Origin: Membranipora membranacea
Lineage: Eukaryota > Bryozoa > Gymnolaemata > Cheilostomatida > Membraniporidae
Assembly: GCA_914767715.1 (NCBI GenBank)
Contig: OU612067.1
Location: forward strand, 5,892,001-5,956,000
DNA: 64,000 bases
Direction of reading: 5' to 3'
A model generated the notes under the pieces. It ran no database searches, was not told where the DNA came from, and was given only the letters and a program-made list of their open reading frames with translations. The position numbers and the translations under genes were made by a program. Shown in pieces: positions 1 through 11,999 of the stretch. Positions within the stretch are counted from its first letter, which is position 1. Each line of letters opens with the position of its first letter.

Positions 1-103
1 CTTTTGATTTAACCAAACTTGCATCAGAGCTGTTACTGTTTAACAAAAGAAAATACGCTGATATCACACAACTACTAACATCCTGAGGGCCCTTAATACT
101 TCC
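1..103. other. Left edge, non-coding
   Basis: Short AT-rich stretch before the left boundary of the large duplicated block. I see no gene, repeat or splice signal in it. Confidence 0.4.
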
Positions 104-192
104 GTAAGGTTCTTGTCAGGCGCTGATTTGCGTTTAACATTTGTTACATATAATCGTAGACCTATTTAGTCAGTGCAATAGACTCCTACACC

Positions 193-265
193 AGAGCCTG
201 ATCATCAGGCTATCCCCGGGAGCCTGTGTACCAGGCCATCCAAGGGAGCCTTTGTACCAGGCCAT
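193..265 (+). repeat. 26-bp minisatellite, short allele
   Basis: Two to three degenerate copies of a unit containing gggagcctgtgtaccaggcc. The equivalent place in the second duplicon (about 42789-43019) has expanded to seven units, so the array changed length after the duplication. Confidence 0.7.
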
Positions 266-2589
266 GCTTGGCTAAATGTACCCCAAGATTGTGATTTCTC
301 CTGTTGCTATTAATATTAACGTTGAGTGCGTGTTTTGTCTGTTAGAGTTACCCCTCCTGCCGCCAGACCCAGACAGCTCTCCAATGAGAGCCGTAGACTG
401 ATGAACCAGTCTGTAGGTAAGAAAACTTGATAACCCACACAACTAAACATTTAAGTGTGTCTGCTTACTCAGACTGCTACACTTTAATACCCAATCACCT
501 GTTTCTGTTTGCACGAATCCCTGGAGTTCTGTTGACACTTTACCAGTAAACATATGAATGCATAATTGGTGATTACTACCTTTCTCGTTCGGCTTGTGAA
601 AGAAGATACAACTGAGTAGATTTCATTTTGAAAAATGATAAACTTGACTCGTAGAACTAGGCTTTGTAGTCTGTCCAGTTCAGGTAACTGTTTCTTTGAT
701 TAAACTAAATCAGGTGTGAATCCATGATACATCGATAGGCCTCCTCTAGTGGTTCTTAACTCTCTCCGGACCCGGATATATGTATGTATAGTTTGAATTT
801 TAAAACAACCGCTGCTCATCTAAAGCTCGATAAGCTCACACTACCTGGCAATTTATTGTGCTGTGGAGAGTTTTCAAAGATTTATCTAATGATCCTTATT
901 TGTAGAAGTCCTAACAAAGCCAGTGTCTTCAATTTTTTCAAAGATTTTCAATCTAAATTTTAAAATCAGGGATTGAGCTGAAACAAAGATTAACTGTAGC
1001 TGTCTTGACCCGTGTTTGTTTCGGGTTTGGTAACTTTGTAAATTTCAATCTTATCTCTGCCTATGTAGTCATTTCATTGCATGCATCAACTTTATTTTTC
1101 GCACTATCAAAGTGTGCTGGTTCGATAAGTAAGTCAGGTTTGTTATGTTCAGTCATAACAAACCTTGCATACCTTAAACTTTTATATACCACCATTTTTC
1201 ACCCGGTAGTTCTTTTGCCTCGTTCTATTTTCGACTTGTTACAACTAGGCTTTGCTCAGATTTGTTTCTGAAAGGCTTTTCATTAACCCATAGCTTTGCG
1301 TGATTAAAGTTTATTTTAGACTACACTTTAGCCAGATTACCAGACAACAAGTTTGTTTCTATAGGCATGAAAATTTATTTTCTAGCAGCTTGTTGGCTAC
1401 TATTATCAGTACGTATTGGTATGTGTCATGCTTACTCAATCAGGAAGGCGGATTATGATTAAGGTCTGCCAACTCAAGGATTAGACTACAACCAGCCTGA
1501 TTCCTTATTACGGTTCAATCTTGTCCAAATAAAAATGTTCATATTATCTATTTTATTCAGATTTGCCCAGTCAAAATGGCGGGTCAGTTCGCAGTAGAAG
1601 TCGTAGTACGCTGAATTCTCAGTCCTCGTCGGAATATGTCAACTGCTAACAATCTACTCTCTCTGTGCCGCTGCCGCTGAGTACAGATAATCACTGCTGA
1701 CCTAAAAGAACAGAGGTGACACTTATATAAACCAAAAGCTGATCTTCTAGTAAGATAAGCTGCATCAGCTTGCTAATAATATTGGCCATCCATTTACTTG
1801 CCTATGAATCCATGTGCAACAATATTATACATCATTATTATTTTTACTTCTCTGTATGAGAATTTTGTAATACTAGAAATTCAGACACCATTCCAGGTTA
1901 ATACCCGTTTCTAATTTGCCAAAATGAAGACACTCTGTCATCTATAAGTTTACTCCACTGGAATGATACCCTTATCATTTTTGCCTCCCCCCCCCCCCCT
2001 GACCATTTTGAGCTATAACATTTATAATACCACTGCTCAGTTGAGTTGACACTTCATAGTATTCTTGAGCTGTATGGGAGATAAGAAAAACAGTCAAAGA
2101 ATGAACAAGAGCATAAAAACCAAATTTTGACTGCGTAATTTTTTCTATTTATATAAAACAATATCATAATATGCTGTTTTTTACCGCCTAGAAGATGTCA
2201 CTAAAAATTTATACTTTTCTCCAACGGACTGCTGTAACCAATAAAAATATTGATAAAGTTGGCCCAATCAGGTAAATTGTCCATTTCACAGTCTACATTG
2301 GTAAGTTGATACATTTTCTAAGACCAAGGTCAACTTCGGTGTGATGCTAGATTACTTAACTGTTGGTTTCAGTTTGCAGTTTTCACATCCATATGGGTCG
2401 GCCTAGCTTGGGCAAGGAGTACTCCTTTAATCCTTGGCGTGCGGTGGTATTTTGATAAGGGTGAGAGACTGAGTTCATTGGTATACCCTCCACGCCCATC
2501 ATAGGGTATGTCAAGTCATTCACCATCATATGCATTGCATCAGCATTGTTTTGCACCAGCATTGAATTGCATCAGCCCAAGTTACAGCA

Positions 2590-3290
2590 TTTGAGCATGA
2601 CAGTCTTTGAAACTTTAGATAGATAGATAGATAGATATGGACTTTATTTCACCGCTCAAGAAAGTATATAATACAATCATAATCAGAGCATGAGTTACAT
2701 TAAAAAAATTATTCGAACTGCATTAGTCGTTCTTTATAATGTCACACATAGAAAAATAAATCCATTTTATACACCGAATTTGTAAAATATAGTATTCATA
2801 AGGCTCTGAGTTCGGTGCTTTTTGATCAGGGTGTTATGAGTTCTAGTAGAGTGCCTGTTTGTGTCTTGCCTGGATGGAATCAGGTGGGATAACCGATGTA
2901 TAGGGTTATTTATGACCTTGGCACTGTAACTAGAGCAGAGATTTGACATGAATACCTTGAGTGCAGGCAGCTTAGCCACTATGAGGCGTTCGTCATAATG
3001 CTCGATATGGGGATATATCAGCTTCAAGCAGCGTCGTTGGATGCTCTCTAGTTTAAGTATGTCATACCGGGCTAACGATGGAAACCATGCTTGGCAGGCA
3101 TATGTAAGCAGCGGTCGAATGATGGTCATGTAGTATCTACACAGTCCTGATTGATTTACGCCATACCGTTTCAGAAGTTGTAGTGCATGGACCTTTACGT
3201 GGCTTCTCTCAACTATAGATTCAGCATGCTTGTGAAATGTGAGAATCCCTTTAGTTGTGCAATAATAATGTCTAGTTCCCAAGAGTATTT
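2590..3290 (-). mobile_element. 5'-truncated non-LTR retrotransposon (RT C-terminal end)
   Basis: The minus strand at 2767-3282 encodes 171 residues typical of the region after the reverse-transcriptase core of LINEs: a line reading IRPLLTYACQAWFP followed by a helix-rich stretch with KLESIQRRCLKLIYP. There is no catalytic YADD motif, so this is a 3' fragment only. Downstream on the minus strand it runs through a conserved 3' UTR (complement of ggactttatttcaccgctca near 2638) and ends in a TATC microsatellite at about 2621-2636, as LINE 3' tails often do. The matching place in the second duplicon (about 45800-45880) lacks it, so it inserted after the duplication. A relative of its 3' end is at about 50088-50190. 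The clade is not resolved; dead copy. Confidence 0.8.
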
Positions 3291-3960
3291 GTTTCCTGGT
3301 CTTTTGTGTGCAACGATAATGCTATGTGCCTTGTTGAAAAAATTACACATTGATGATTCATCCAACCTAATTTTATATATTGACCTGGTATGAATCAGGC
3401 CATAAATTAATCAATAGGTTACCAGTATGAGCTGTAAGGGGAATGAAGGGGATTATAGTTACGTCAGAGACTATAGATATAGTCTCTGGTTACGCGTTCA
3501 ATCAAGGTACAATTTTGATATTCTTAGGGAAAGTGTACTATTATCGGAACCGTTTTGGGCGGCCTTGAGAGTTTCATGTGTAGCTCAGGAATGCTGAGTC
3601 ACAGTGTGTTTGGAACTACATTTTTAATCTTCCTTCCATCACAATAATATGCCGAGCTGACCAGAAGTCGAAGGGTGATTTTTCAGTTAAATCATCAAGT
3701 TGTTTTGACATGATATTCACGTGTCATGCAACATGCTCGCATCCTTGGTGGCTCCTATTCTACTGGTGATTCTCGCTGACGCAGGAGGAGCAACTCGAAA
3801 ACAGGAAAATTGGCTTATACTTGATCTAAAAATAGACTGTGCTTTATCAGGTCTTGGTCTTCTTTACTACAATTATTTATTTTGTTAGACTTAATATATT
3901 TACTTATGTACTAGTCTAATCTATGTTGCAATGTTTCACATTATAATCGACAAGAGAAAA

Positions 3961-3978
3961 GAACATTCTCGAACGTTC
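3961..3978 (+). promoter_or_regulatory. Heat-shock-element-like array
   Basis: The bases read GAACATTCTCGAACGTTC, four alternating GAA/TTC pentamers with exact two-base gaps, which is the full HSF binding consensus. It lies about 450 bp upstream of the donor of the putative 5' leader exon of the downstream IAP gene. The second duplicon keeps three of the four pentamers at 46477-46494. Function is inferred from motif and position. Confidence 0.55.
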
Positions 3979-3992
3979 AAGATCAGTTTTCA

Positions 3993-4003
3993 GGGGAATC
4001 CCC
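3993..4003. promoter_or_regulatory. kappaB-like palindrome GGGGAATCCCC
   Basis: A perfect palindrome matching p50-type NF-kappaB sites, 15 bp after the heat-shock-like array. It is kept exactly at 46518-46528 in the second duplicon, where a further GGGAAATTCC follows at 46538-46547. NF-kappaB control of IAP genes is known in vertebrates; here it is only inferred. Confidence 0.45.
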
Positions 4004-4299
4004 TCAAAGAAAAGGGAAAATCCTAGTCCCTTGTCAATTTTATCATATAGCAATTCACTTAAGACGGGTGCCTACATGCAGCCCTCGTTTCTTCGTTTCA
4101 AAAATGTGAAGTGATCAAGCTGACTTTTTCCGTTAGCACTAGGAAGTTTAACTAATATTAATCAGTCCATAAGGGCCTTGATTCAGTATCCGCATTACAA
4201 GTCTATAGCAACAGTCACATACTACACTGCTTCTGATCAAGTCTACTCTCTCACTCTCTCTTTTTCACACACACTACTTTGTACAACGTAACATTCAGT

Positions 4300-4423
4300 T
4301 ATATCAGCTACGTGAGAATGTTTGAACGGAATTTTGCTTCACACAACTTCTTTTGCTTTCACATCATTCTACAAAAAAGATTTGCTGCCAATAGTTCTAC
4401 CTGCTTCAGGAGCCACTGAGAAG
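4300..4423 (+). other. Putative 5' leader exon of the 2xBIR-UBA-RING gene
   Basis: The segment ends in cactgagaag followed by a consensus donor gtaagc at 4424. A matching acceptor (ttatttatag) ends at 5103, 51 bases before the ATG. The second duplicon preserves the same donor (46881) and acceptor (47347), and a related segment (cattctacagaaaaggtt) lies upstream of a donor at 8198 before the next IAP gene. The left end is not defined by sequence. Confidence 0.5.
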
Positions 4424-4685
4424 GTAAGCTATCATGTATCACTTATTCTTGTAGTGGCTGTACACTGTACAGTGACAAGACATAGGTGCTAAGTCTCAAC
4501 AACTTTTCTGTGCGGGCAATCGAGGCTATATGAGACCCAATCATTCTGGTTTATCTATTGTTTTGTTTGATCGTGTCACGATTATAAACACCTACTTCTT
4601 GAGTTGGCGTTGAAGACCTCAGATAACTCATCAAAAAAAGGCCAAGCTTTGCCAAATTAAACTGGCTATCATGAACAAAAGCGAT

Positions 4686-4748
4686 GTAGTCTGAGCCCCC
4701 CAGACTTTTGCCCCTCGCCCGACGCCCCCCCCCCCCCCCTAGCGAGGG
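4686..4748 (-). mobile_element. Short GC-rich insertion (about 40-60 bp family)
   Basis: A block reading, on the minus strand, gcgaggggcaaaagtctggg plus a C/G homopolymer. It interrupts sequence that is continuous in the other duplicon (agcgattggaagcgatcag near 47050). The same core occurs at 43907-43948 and 47416-47458, and more weakly at about 29655-29690. Confidence 0.6.
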
Positions 4749-5154
4749 CGATGGGAAGTGATCAGTTTAATTGTTTAGCAATACTATTAATAGATAAGAG
4801 TCTCTATTACTTTTTTATGAGGGGTGAGTTTATGAGTTTTATGAGGGGTGAGTTATTTTTTTTTATAGGGGTGAGTTTCTCTCTACATACATCAGGTGTG
4901 AGCCGTGCCATGTGACCCTCTGGTGTATCGTTTTTGTACACAAAACACAAAATACCCATAGGCCGCATGACAAGAATAACCAAATACGATCTCTACCAAT
5001 GTGTAGGACTCTGTGAACCTGGAGTGAAGAAAAGTCGTTTTATCATTTTCATAACAACATAGCAATATTTATGATCATGATTTCAATTTTCATTTATTTA
5101 TAGACCTGATTGGACACAGAAAGTCCGTATCGGATGTGACGTACATTATCAGCC

Positions 5155-6267
5155 ATGTCTGAAGTCCTAGACTTGGACTCACTTCAAAGTATGACACAAA
5201 TTGAGTTCGACTACTGTATAAATGGTTTCAACTCCGAAGTGCTCAAGCTGGTAATGCGTAAAGAATCGTGCCGTTTGCGGACATTTTCTACCGATAAATG
5301 GAAATGTGGTAAGATGGCTGACAGTGGATATCTGTTGGCTCAGAATAGTCTGTTTTACAAAAGTGTCGGTGACTTCATATCTTGTTCGTTTTGTTGCTTC
5401 ACTTTACCTAACGCGACATCCACAGTAAGCTGTTATCCAATCAACCTTCATCTAGTAAGCAACCCTGACTGCTCTTTTGTAACAAGACCTTCTAGCTGCG
5501 GGAACCATCCGATAGAACCAAGTCTCTACAGGAAGGACTTGAAATTGATGACAATTTTTCCGGTGGACTGCGGTGATATTAACCAACAGGACAATGCAAC
5601 TGTACCAGCTGAAATTATGAACACCCTTGGAGTACAAACCCCTAACACATTTGCTTCTGAATTTGCTGTCTATTTCGATCGCCTCAAAACATTCACAAAC
5701 TGTAAGAATCAGGTGGTGGTAGCCTTGGTTAAAAAGCTACTAGATTCTGGCTTTTTTTACGTTGGCGACGGAAGAAATGATCAAGTCTGTTGTTTTGCCT
5801 GTGGGGTTATAATTTCCAAGTGGAGTATCTCTGATGATCCGTCGAAGAAGCACGCTACGTGGAAGCCGGAGTGTGATACGATTCTCAATCTTGGGGTGCC
5901 TAAACTCCCAAAAGCTCTGTTATCAAGGCGATCTGTAATCAAACTATTCCATCAAATTGGCTATGAAAAGGACCAAATCTTGGACGTCATTAACCGTGAA
6001 AGCAGGTCAATCGATTTCTTGGGCACAAAAACAATACTCGAAACAACATTTCCCCAAAATGGTATCGTAAAGAATTATGGGGGCCAGCAAAAAGGTAAAT
6101 GCCACATGAGAGGCTGCACAGACACAGGCGAACATGTCGGACTGCCATGTGGACACTTGATTTTTTGTGACACTTGTTACAGGCGCGTTACAGCCCTGGA
6201 AAAAGTAGAAATCTGCCCAAAATGTGGAGACAAGTTGAACGGGGTTATGCGGGCTTACCTTGCTTAG
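5155..6267 (+). CDS. IAP-family protein, 2xBIR-UBA-RING (370 aa)
   Basis: Probable E3 ubiquitin ligase of the inhibitor-of-apoptosis family, acting in the cytosol on caspases, IAP antagonists or immune adaptors (family inference). BIR1 at about 36-115 keeps zinc ligands C77, C80, H99 and C106, with 18 instead of 16 residues before the His. BIR2 at about 173-243 is canonical (C213, C216, H233, C240). A UBA-like helical segment covers 258-298 (LFHQIGYEKDQILDVI). The RING at 316-357 has the IAP signature HVGLPCGHL, but its first Cys pair is spaced CX4C (C316, C321). The coding part is one exon; the ATG follows a 5'-UTR acceptor at 5103. A close paralogue is at 47467-48591, so both copies look maintained. 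Upstream DNA carries heat-shock- and kappaB-like motifs. Confidence 0.92.
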   Translation: MSEVLDLDSLQSMTQIEFDYCINGFNSEVLKLVMRKESCRLRTFSTDKWKCGKMADSGYLLAQNSLFYKSVGDFISCSFCCFTLPNATSTVSCYPINLHLVSNPDCSFVTRPSSCGNHPIEPSLYRKDLKLMTIFPVDCGDINQQDNATVPAEIMNTLGVQTPNTFASEFAVYFDRLKTFTNCKNQVVVALVKKLLDSGFFYVGDGRNDQVCCFACGVIISKWSISDDPSKKHATWKPECDTILNLGVPKLPKALLSRRSVIKLFHQIGYEKDQILDVINRESRSIDFLGTKTILETTFPQNGIVKNYGGQQKGKCHMRGCTDTGEHVGLPCGHLIFCDTCYRRVTALEKVEICPKCGDKLNGVMRAYLA

Positions 6268-6315
6268 TCATGGTAATGGAAAAGTGGAATGTCATTTATG
6301 GAGCACGTATCTTAT

Positions 6316-6321
6316 AATAAA
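6316..6321 (+). terminator. Poly(A) signal AATAAA
   Basis: A canonical AATAAA lies 49 bases after the stop codon of the 370-aa IAP gene. Confidence 0.65.
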
Positions 6322-8050
6322 AACGAAAAAAGTTCTTTGTAGGCCAATGTTTTATGCTAGAGCATGTATTTTAAGCAAACAACCAGCAGAAAAGGGAATC
6401 CGTTTAATATCTCTCTTTTTTTAGACTAATATATTGGGATCCTGATTCCCTTCCCTAGTTTTAATTGGTCTTGTTTTGGTAGCATGTTTTTCTCCGTACA
6501 TATTATTATTGTTATCATTATTATATCTCAACAAAGTTTTGGAAATGCTTAGGCGGTGTGAGATTTTTAACACACATTTGTTTTTTTAAAAGTCTGAGTG
6601 AAAGTGTTGTATATCACATTGTGTGGAGTGTTAATTTCTCAATATAAAGTTCCATATCACAGCAATTAATGTACTTCAGAAATCAATACACAGCTGATTT
6701 ATGGGCATGTTACAAGATCATTGTAACGGAACGTTGACCTGAAATTCAATGTTGACATCGATCTAATGCAATTCAGAGATCCAGAAATTTATGTTATTTT
6801 TAATTGTTTCATTCAATAAAGATGATACATCTACCTATTTTGAAATTACCCTCCGAAGAAGGTTAATGAAACGCCATAACAGAACAGCTATAATATATAT
6901 GTATGAAAGGCAAAATAAATGAGTTAAAAAATCTCATATTATATTAAAAAAAGAACTATTCTGTCTTGTTGATGTCCTGCATTGATTCGGGTGGTATCGG
7001 TCAAATTTAGCTATACAAGAGGAGGGTAAAAGTGAGCAGATTTCTCTATTTTTTTGTTAGCCCTCACACTGTTGAAGAGGTTTGGAAATAACAAACACCT
7101 CGTATAACAAACACCTCAAATACCTCATAAATGTGAACGTTCTATGGACAAACCCTTCTGGGTGTTACTGGGATATTCCATTTCCAATTTATCCATTCGC
7201 CATCAAGCAATTCAGGCTAAAGGACGCTGTTTTGTGAGACAAAGCCATTTATCCTGCTTTCTTCATAAATTACTATTCAGTGGATGGCAGAGTCCACCCC
7301 TACATAAGCAACTGCCAACCTGCTAATAAGTTGAGTGAGTATAACAAATAACTTAATATCATTCCTGTAGTATTATTATTATCGAGTTTTTATGAATTAT
7401 ATGATTGTGTCCATTGATATGAATTTATCTATATAATATCAGTGATACGTTTCTGCGTTTTCTACCAAGTTCAATCAAGTAAAAGTATAATAATGGTGTG
7501 GGGTTAGCAACAAGTCTGTGTTCACCAGATTTATGAGACAGACCTGCCATTATATACCTAATAATTTGCTGAAGCAATTGAGAAATTTAAGTTATCATGA
7601 TGTCAAATAATACATGGAAGCAGTAAACATAAAAGAATTTTAGAACTTTCCTATAGGCTCACGCACTTTTGACTTGCGATGAAGACATAAAAAACTTGAC
7701 TTTGACTTTGATGTATTGTGCATAACAATATCTCCGAGGAGACAAAACTGAATGCATAACAGCTGGTGAAGATGGTTACTAAAAAATGACAAACATGGCA
7801 GTGTTTGAAGAAATTCATTACCTACTCCCCTCACACAATTTATGGCACATTGGTCTGGACAAGAGAAAAAGGTGATATGGCAGGTTTGAAGCTCGTTTTT
7901 CTAATCGAAATATCACAAAAAGTGAGACGTTCGCTGTGAGGAAATATCCGTTCTGCAGTTTTCATTCAGGCCTAGAGGTTTGTGCTAGCTAGTTGGTATC
8001 TTGAAATTTAATGAATTAAACTTGTACATTATTCTTCTGACACAGTATGG
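6322..8050. other. Intergenic, no gene seen
   Basis: AT-rich DNA between two same-strand IAP genes. The open frames are short and show no domain or splice context. I see no recognisable repeat family. Confidence 0.4.
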
Positions 8051-8197
8051 TTCCCGCACCTCAACAGCCACTCAAAGAACAGAAGAAACAATTTTATTGT
8101 TTTCATATCATTCTACAGAAAAGGTTCTCTAACTAAATTGTCTGGCTTCGCATTATCTTCTCTTCTTGTACAAAGAAAAGTCTCCGAATATTGGCAG
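8050..8197 (+). other. Putative 5' leader exon of the 2xBIR split-RING gene
   Basis: The segment contains ttcatatcattctacagaaa, closely resembling the leader exon of the upstream IAP gene, and ends at a donor ggcag/gtaggt (8198). The matching acceptor taaattgtag ends at 9570, two bases before the ATG, giving a roughly 1.4 kb 5'-UTR intron. Confidence 0.45.
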
Positions 8198-8700
8198 GTA
8201 GGTTTAACGTTGACCATCAATGGAAACATGTCAAAAATATGTAACATCAATGGTTTCCATTCAGCTATTGGTTCTTTTAATAACCATTCCTAAGCCAAGG
8301 CCATACCGTTATGTTTCAGTTGCCACTGTAACAGTGACTGTATTCTGAACTAGTATATGTGACTTATGACAACAAATTTTGTTGGCTTGGCATTGCGAAG
8401 CTTATTCTCATCAATCATTCTGGTTTATGAGTTGCTCGGAATTTGCGGTGTGATGATCATGACATTTCATTTATCATCCTCACCTTCCTCTCGCATCTAC
8501 AGTACAAGGTTGAAGGGTTTAAAGTGGCTCCGGGGAACACATGAAAAATTGACTATAATGAGCACTTGAACTACACAATAATGTTTTCTTTTCCATTAAT
8601 TGGTTATGGTGTCTATTGAGTCTTTTTGATTTTATTGTATACACATCATTGGTCGCCATCTACCATCAAAAAATGGATTATGTGACAATTATTGGCACTC

Positions 8701-8725
8701 CCCATAGACATTAATTGTCTATGGG
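8701..8725. repeat. Perfect 10-bp hairpin
   Basis: CCCATAGACA, a five-base loop TTAAT, then TGTCTATGGG. It sits in the putative 5' intron of the split-RING gene; no known family. Confidence 0.6.
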
Positions 8726-9572
8726 AATTTCCTTTCATTTCCTTTCAAATGTAGAGGAAATGCAACAGAAGTGTAATAGTCAACTAGTGTAGACTTACAA
8801 ACAAACTGTCATTCAACTAGAGTTTGATCAAAGGCTACAAAAATGCATTAGTATGATATCAATCATACTTTATTACAATTAAATGCATAGATGTCTTAAA
8901 CTATCTAATCAAGTTGATCAATAGATAGGGTGTAGCGCAGAATTAGCGGTTTTTAAGGTCAAACCTGCTCCACTATGGCCACAGAGACTTAAAATATAAT
9001 AATGTTTAAAAGAATTAGAGTATCTGTTCGCAATATGAATATGAGTATGTTTATTAAACAAAGCCATTACATTGCTCGGTTTTCTGATGAAATAATTGTA
9101 AAGCTCGGCCTCAAAGTGGTGTCCGGTGCCATTTGTCAACTTATGTGGGCCATGCCCATTCTCCCTTTGTAGGCTTTACGGTATACTCAACTTTGTGTCC
9201 TTTGTAATGTAGCGCTTGATATATACAATGATGTATATTATGATATAACATATTATCAAGTCTTCTCTGCCATTATAAAAAGGAGAGGGAAGTTAGAACA
9301 ACACAATTTGAGTATTTTGGGGTCAAACACAATTACAAATTAGGGCCTACAAACATTAATATTAAATTGAAATTAATATACCAAATTTACTTAATTGATA
9401 TCATAAGGTTACCAGTTGGTCGGAATTGCAATTCTTGTTGAATACTTGCTGATATTTGTAGTTTTGCAATTGACTTTCTCCACGGACACGCTACAACTTG
9501 CTTTTTTCTTCGTCATCACTAGCAAAACACAATATAAACAGTATTTAACATATATTATTATAAATTGTAGGT

Positions 9573-11404
9573 ATGGATAAAGTTAAGGGATCTCCTCAAT
9601 TACTGTCTGACCTAAAACGCACTTTTACTGTTACGATATCTGATGACGGAAAAGCAGATTGTATGCCTATATGGGACGTCAGTTCTAAAAAGTTGAAAAC
9701 TGAGGATGACAATGAGACAGATGTTTCACAGCTTATGCGCTCCATTGAGACAGCCACGTGTATGAGCAACGATTGTGGGGTCGCCATCGCCACAGCTGCA
9801 ATTTACCCTCCGGATCACAACCCGTTCTTAGATAAATCGTTGGTCAAAGAACTGCAGCTGATGGAGGCATCTGAATTCTGCGACACCCTCAGAACCAACA
9901 GGTTTACAAACAAGGAAATTAACTTTTTAATGAGGCGTGAGGAGTTCCGCAAGAAAAGTTTTGAGGTTCAATGGCTACATGGTGAGACAGGACAGCTCGG
10001 AGGTGACAACATGTCTCGCTGCGGCTTGTACTTTGCACATGATTTAAATGACACTGACATGGTCCGCTGTGCATTCTGCAACCTTGGCTTGGCACAGTGG
10101 CAGCAAAATGATAACCCTCATCAGGAACATGTGCGACACACAAATAATAAGGGCTTAAGCTGCCTGTTCCTACAATCACCAGCTGACTGCGGCAATATAC
10201 CCATTCCAGAAGCCTTCAGGTATGGAAGCAACTTCACGCAGCACGCTCACTACATCCATCCAGAGTCATATGGCGTGAATACTGATCGGCCTGCGATGCC
10301 AGCCTTCTCCCGTGAACAGACCAGGAAGGATAGTTTTGATGGACCTAACTGTCCTGTTGTCCTCAAACAGCTAAAGGCCCTGTTAGTAAGGGCAGGATTA
10401 TACTATACGGGTAAACGCGATCGAGTTCAATGTTTTGACTGTGGACTGGAGCTCCAGAAATGGAGAGAAGGGGATGATCCTTCTTATGAACATGTCAGAT
10501 ACATGTCTGATTGTCGCTACGTCCAACAGCAGATGACGCAAGAATGTATCCGAGATATCACCTCTACACTCCCTAAGACCCGTAAGAGTGTAAATATACT
10601 CGAAAACAGGGCTGCCATCCACCCTGATAGCGATCTGCACTCTCCAAGCACTGCCACCCATAGCTCCCCGATACTGACCAACACAGAGCCAGCTCGCACT
10701 GATTTCAGGGAAGGAGAAGACATCAGAAGCAGTATGAGCCAAGAGGAAGTCAATTCTACAGCTCAAGGTAAGCTGTAATGGATGTTTCAAAGTTAATTTT
10801 TATGCAGCAGGTGAAAAAATTTAGACATGATTTTATAAAAATGTAAAATTCTATGGAGATGGTTTGAGCTCCTAAGCTCTTTCCCCCCCCCCCCCCCACC
10901 CAAAGGCCCCCTATTTGACATGGTGTTACCGATTCTATACATCTGAATTGGTCTGTGCTCCTCTTACAGTGTGTCTTGTTTTTTTTATTTCAGAGTTGAA
11001 GTGTAAGCTGACGTGTAAGATTTGCCTGTCTGCAATAGTTGGAATAATATTCTTACCATGTGGACACTTGGGTAAGAACACAATTATTATATAATTGCTT
11101 AAATAGACCTTGTCAGCTAAAAGCATCATATCATGTGAATTAGACTTTTTCTATTCGATCTTTGATAGACTACTGATAAATTAGATGACCTTATTTTTCA
11201 ATCGATCAACCCAGGATTGCATACCCATGCACCTTGCTAACATTTAGTGGTGTAAGCCACCTTTTGGCCTTAGACCTCTCGCGCATTCAACATCAACATT
11301 GTTTTTGTTATTTTGTAGCATGTTGTGTGCAGTGTGCTGGAGCCATGGACAGATGTCCCATTTGTAGGGAGGATATAGCAGGAACTATAAAAGCGCAAAT
11401 ATAA
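9573..11404 (+). CDS. IAP-family protein, 2xBIR with split RING (452 aa)
   Basis: Three coding exons join in frame: 9573-10767, 10994-11071 and 11319-11404, all with GT-AG ends and phase-1 introns (1195+78+86 bases, 452 codons plus stop). BIR1 at about 125-207 has C166, C169, H186 and C197, with a longer His-Cys spacing. BIR2 at about 248-318 is canonical (C287, C290, H307, C314). A Ser/Thr-rich linker (335-398) leads to a C3HC4 RING made by exons 2 and 3 (CKIC, PCGHL, CCVQC, CPIC). The last intron falls just after PCGHL, inside the RING, as in the 3xBIR genes at 16987 and 34021. There is no UBA. Likely a cytosolic BIR/RING ligase. A broken paralogue is at 51132-51998. Confidence 0.9.
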
Positions 11405-11952
11405 CACACATAAAAGTTGTGGTGCGCTGAAAGCAAGGAGTTGGAACTCCTTGGTAGGAAGTGCTGCGGCAGGCATTTAGAATTTTGACAGTATTTCTTT
11501 GGGCATGATGTCAACGTTTCATTAGTAGTCTAATAGTTAACTTTATTGATATTATCATCATTATTATCACTAGACTGTGATATTATAATCATGTTTATCC
11601 ATATCATTGATACCATTATATGCAATTGTAAACTAGCATTATCAGGATAATGTGCTGGTTCGCTGTCTTCGAAATTGGAGCTAAGAACTTATCCTCTTTA
11701 TATGATATGAGAAGACAATCTAGCAAACTTACCTGAGTTTTCAGCTGCCGTATTGTTAACCTTTTATTATGATTCACATGCTGCCTGAATAATAACCTCC
11801 TAAACTGCTGCCCAGCCTGTGTAAAATGCTTTTGATATCAGCCTCGCTATGATTTTGGTAGTTTTGCATTTGAGAGATTCCTATTTATGTTTGAGAGCAG
11901 TAGCATGGCATGTTTTTGTCTGCTATGAAGGCAGAAATTGAGAGAAATACAG

Positions 11953-11958
11953 AATAAA
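11953..11958 (+). terminator. Poly(A) signal AATAAA
   Basis: An AATAAA about 550 bases after the stop of the 452-aa IAP gene. It is a plausible but distant 3' end. Confidence 0.35.
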
Positions 11959-11999
11959 CTATTCCATCTATATCGATAGAGTTTATTATTATTAGTCCG

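Larger units (their letters stand above)
104..6267 (+). repeat. Segmental duplication A (copy 1, with an IAP gene)
   Basis: From about 104 the sequence aligns almost continuously with 42709-48591, starting at the shared words aaggttcttgtcaggcgctg and ending at the stop codon of the IAP gene, after which the copies diverge. Non-coding parts are still easily alignable by eye, so the duplication is fairly recent. Copy 1 has a truncated LINE at about 2590-3290 and a short GC-rich insertion near 4686-4748 that copy 2 lacks. It lacks two short GC-rich insertions, a roughly 0.48 kb insertion and most 26-bp repeat units present in copy 2. Apart from the LINE remnant and the gene at its right end, the block shows no coding region. 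Confidence 0.9.

Noticed and set aside
1005-1271. Hydrophobic 88-codon frame in duplicon A
   Set aside because: The second duplicon carries an insertion and frame changes in the same place, so it is not conserved as coding.
2621-2640. GATA array as a stand-alone microsatellite
   Set aside because: It is the 3' tail of the truncated LINE.
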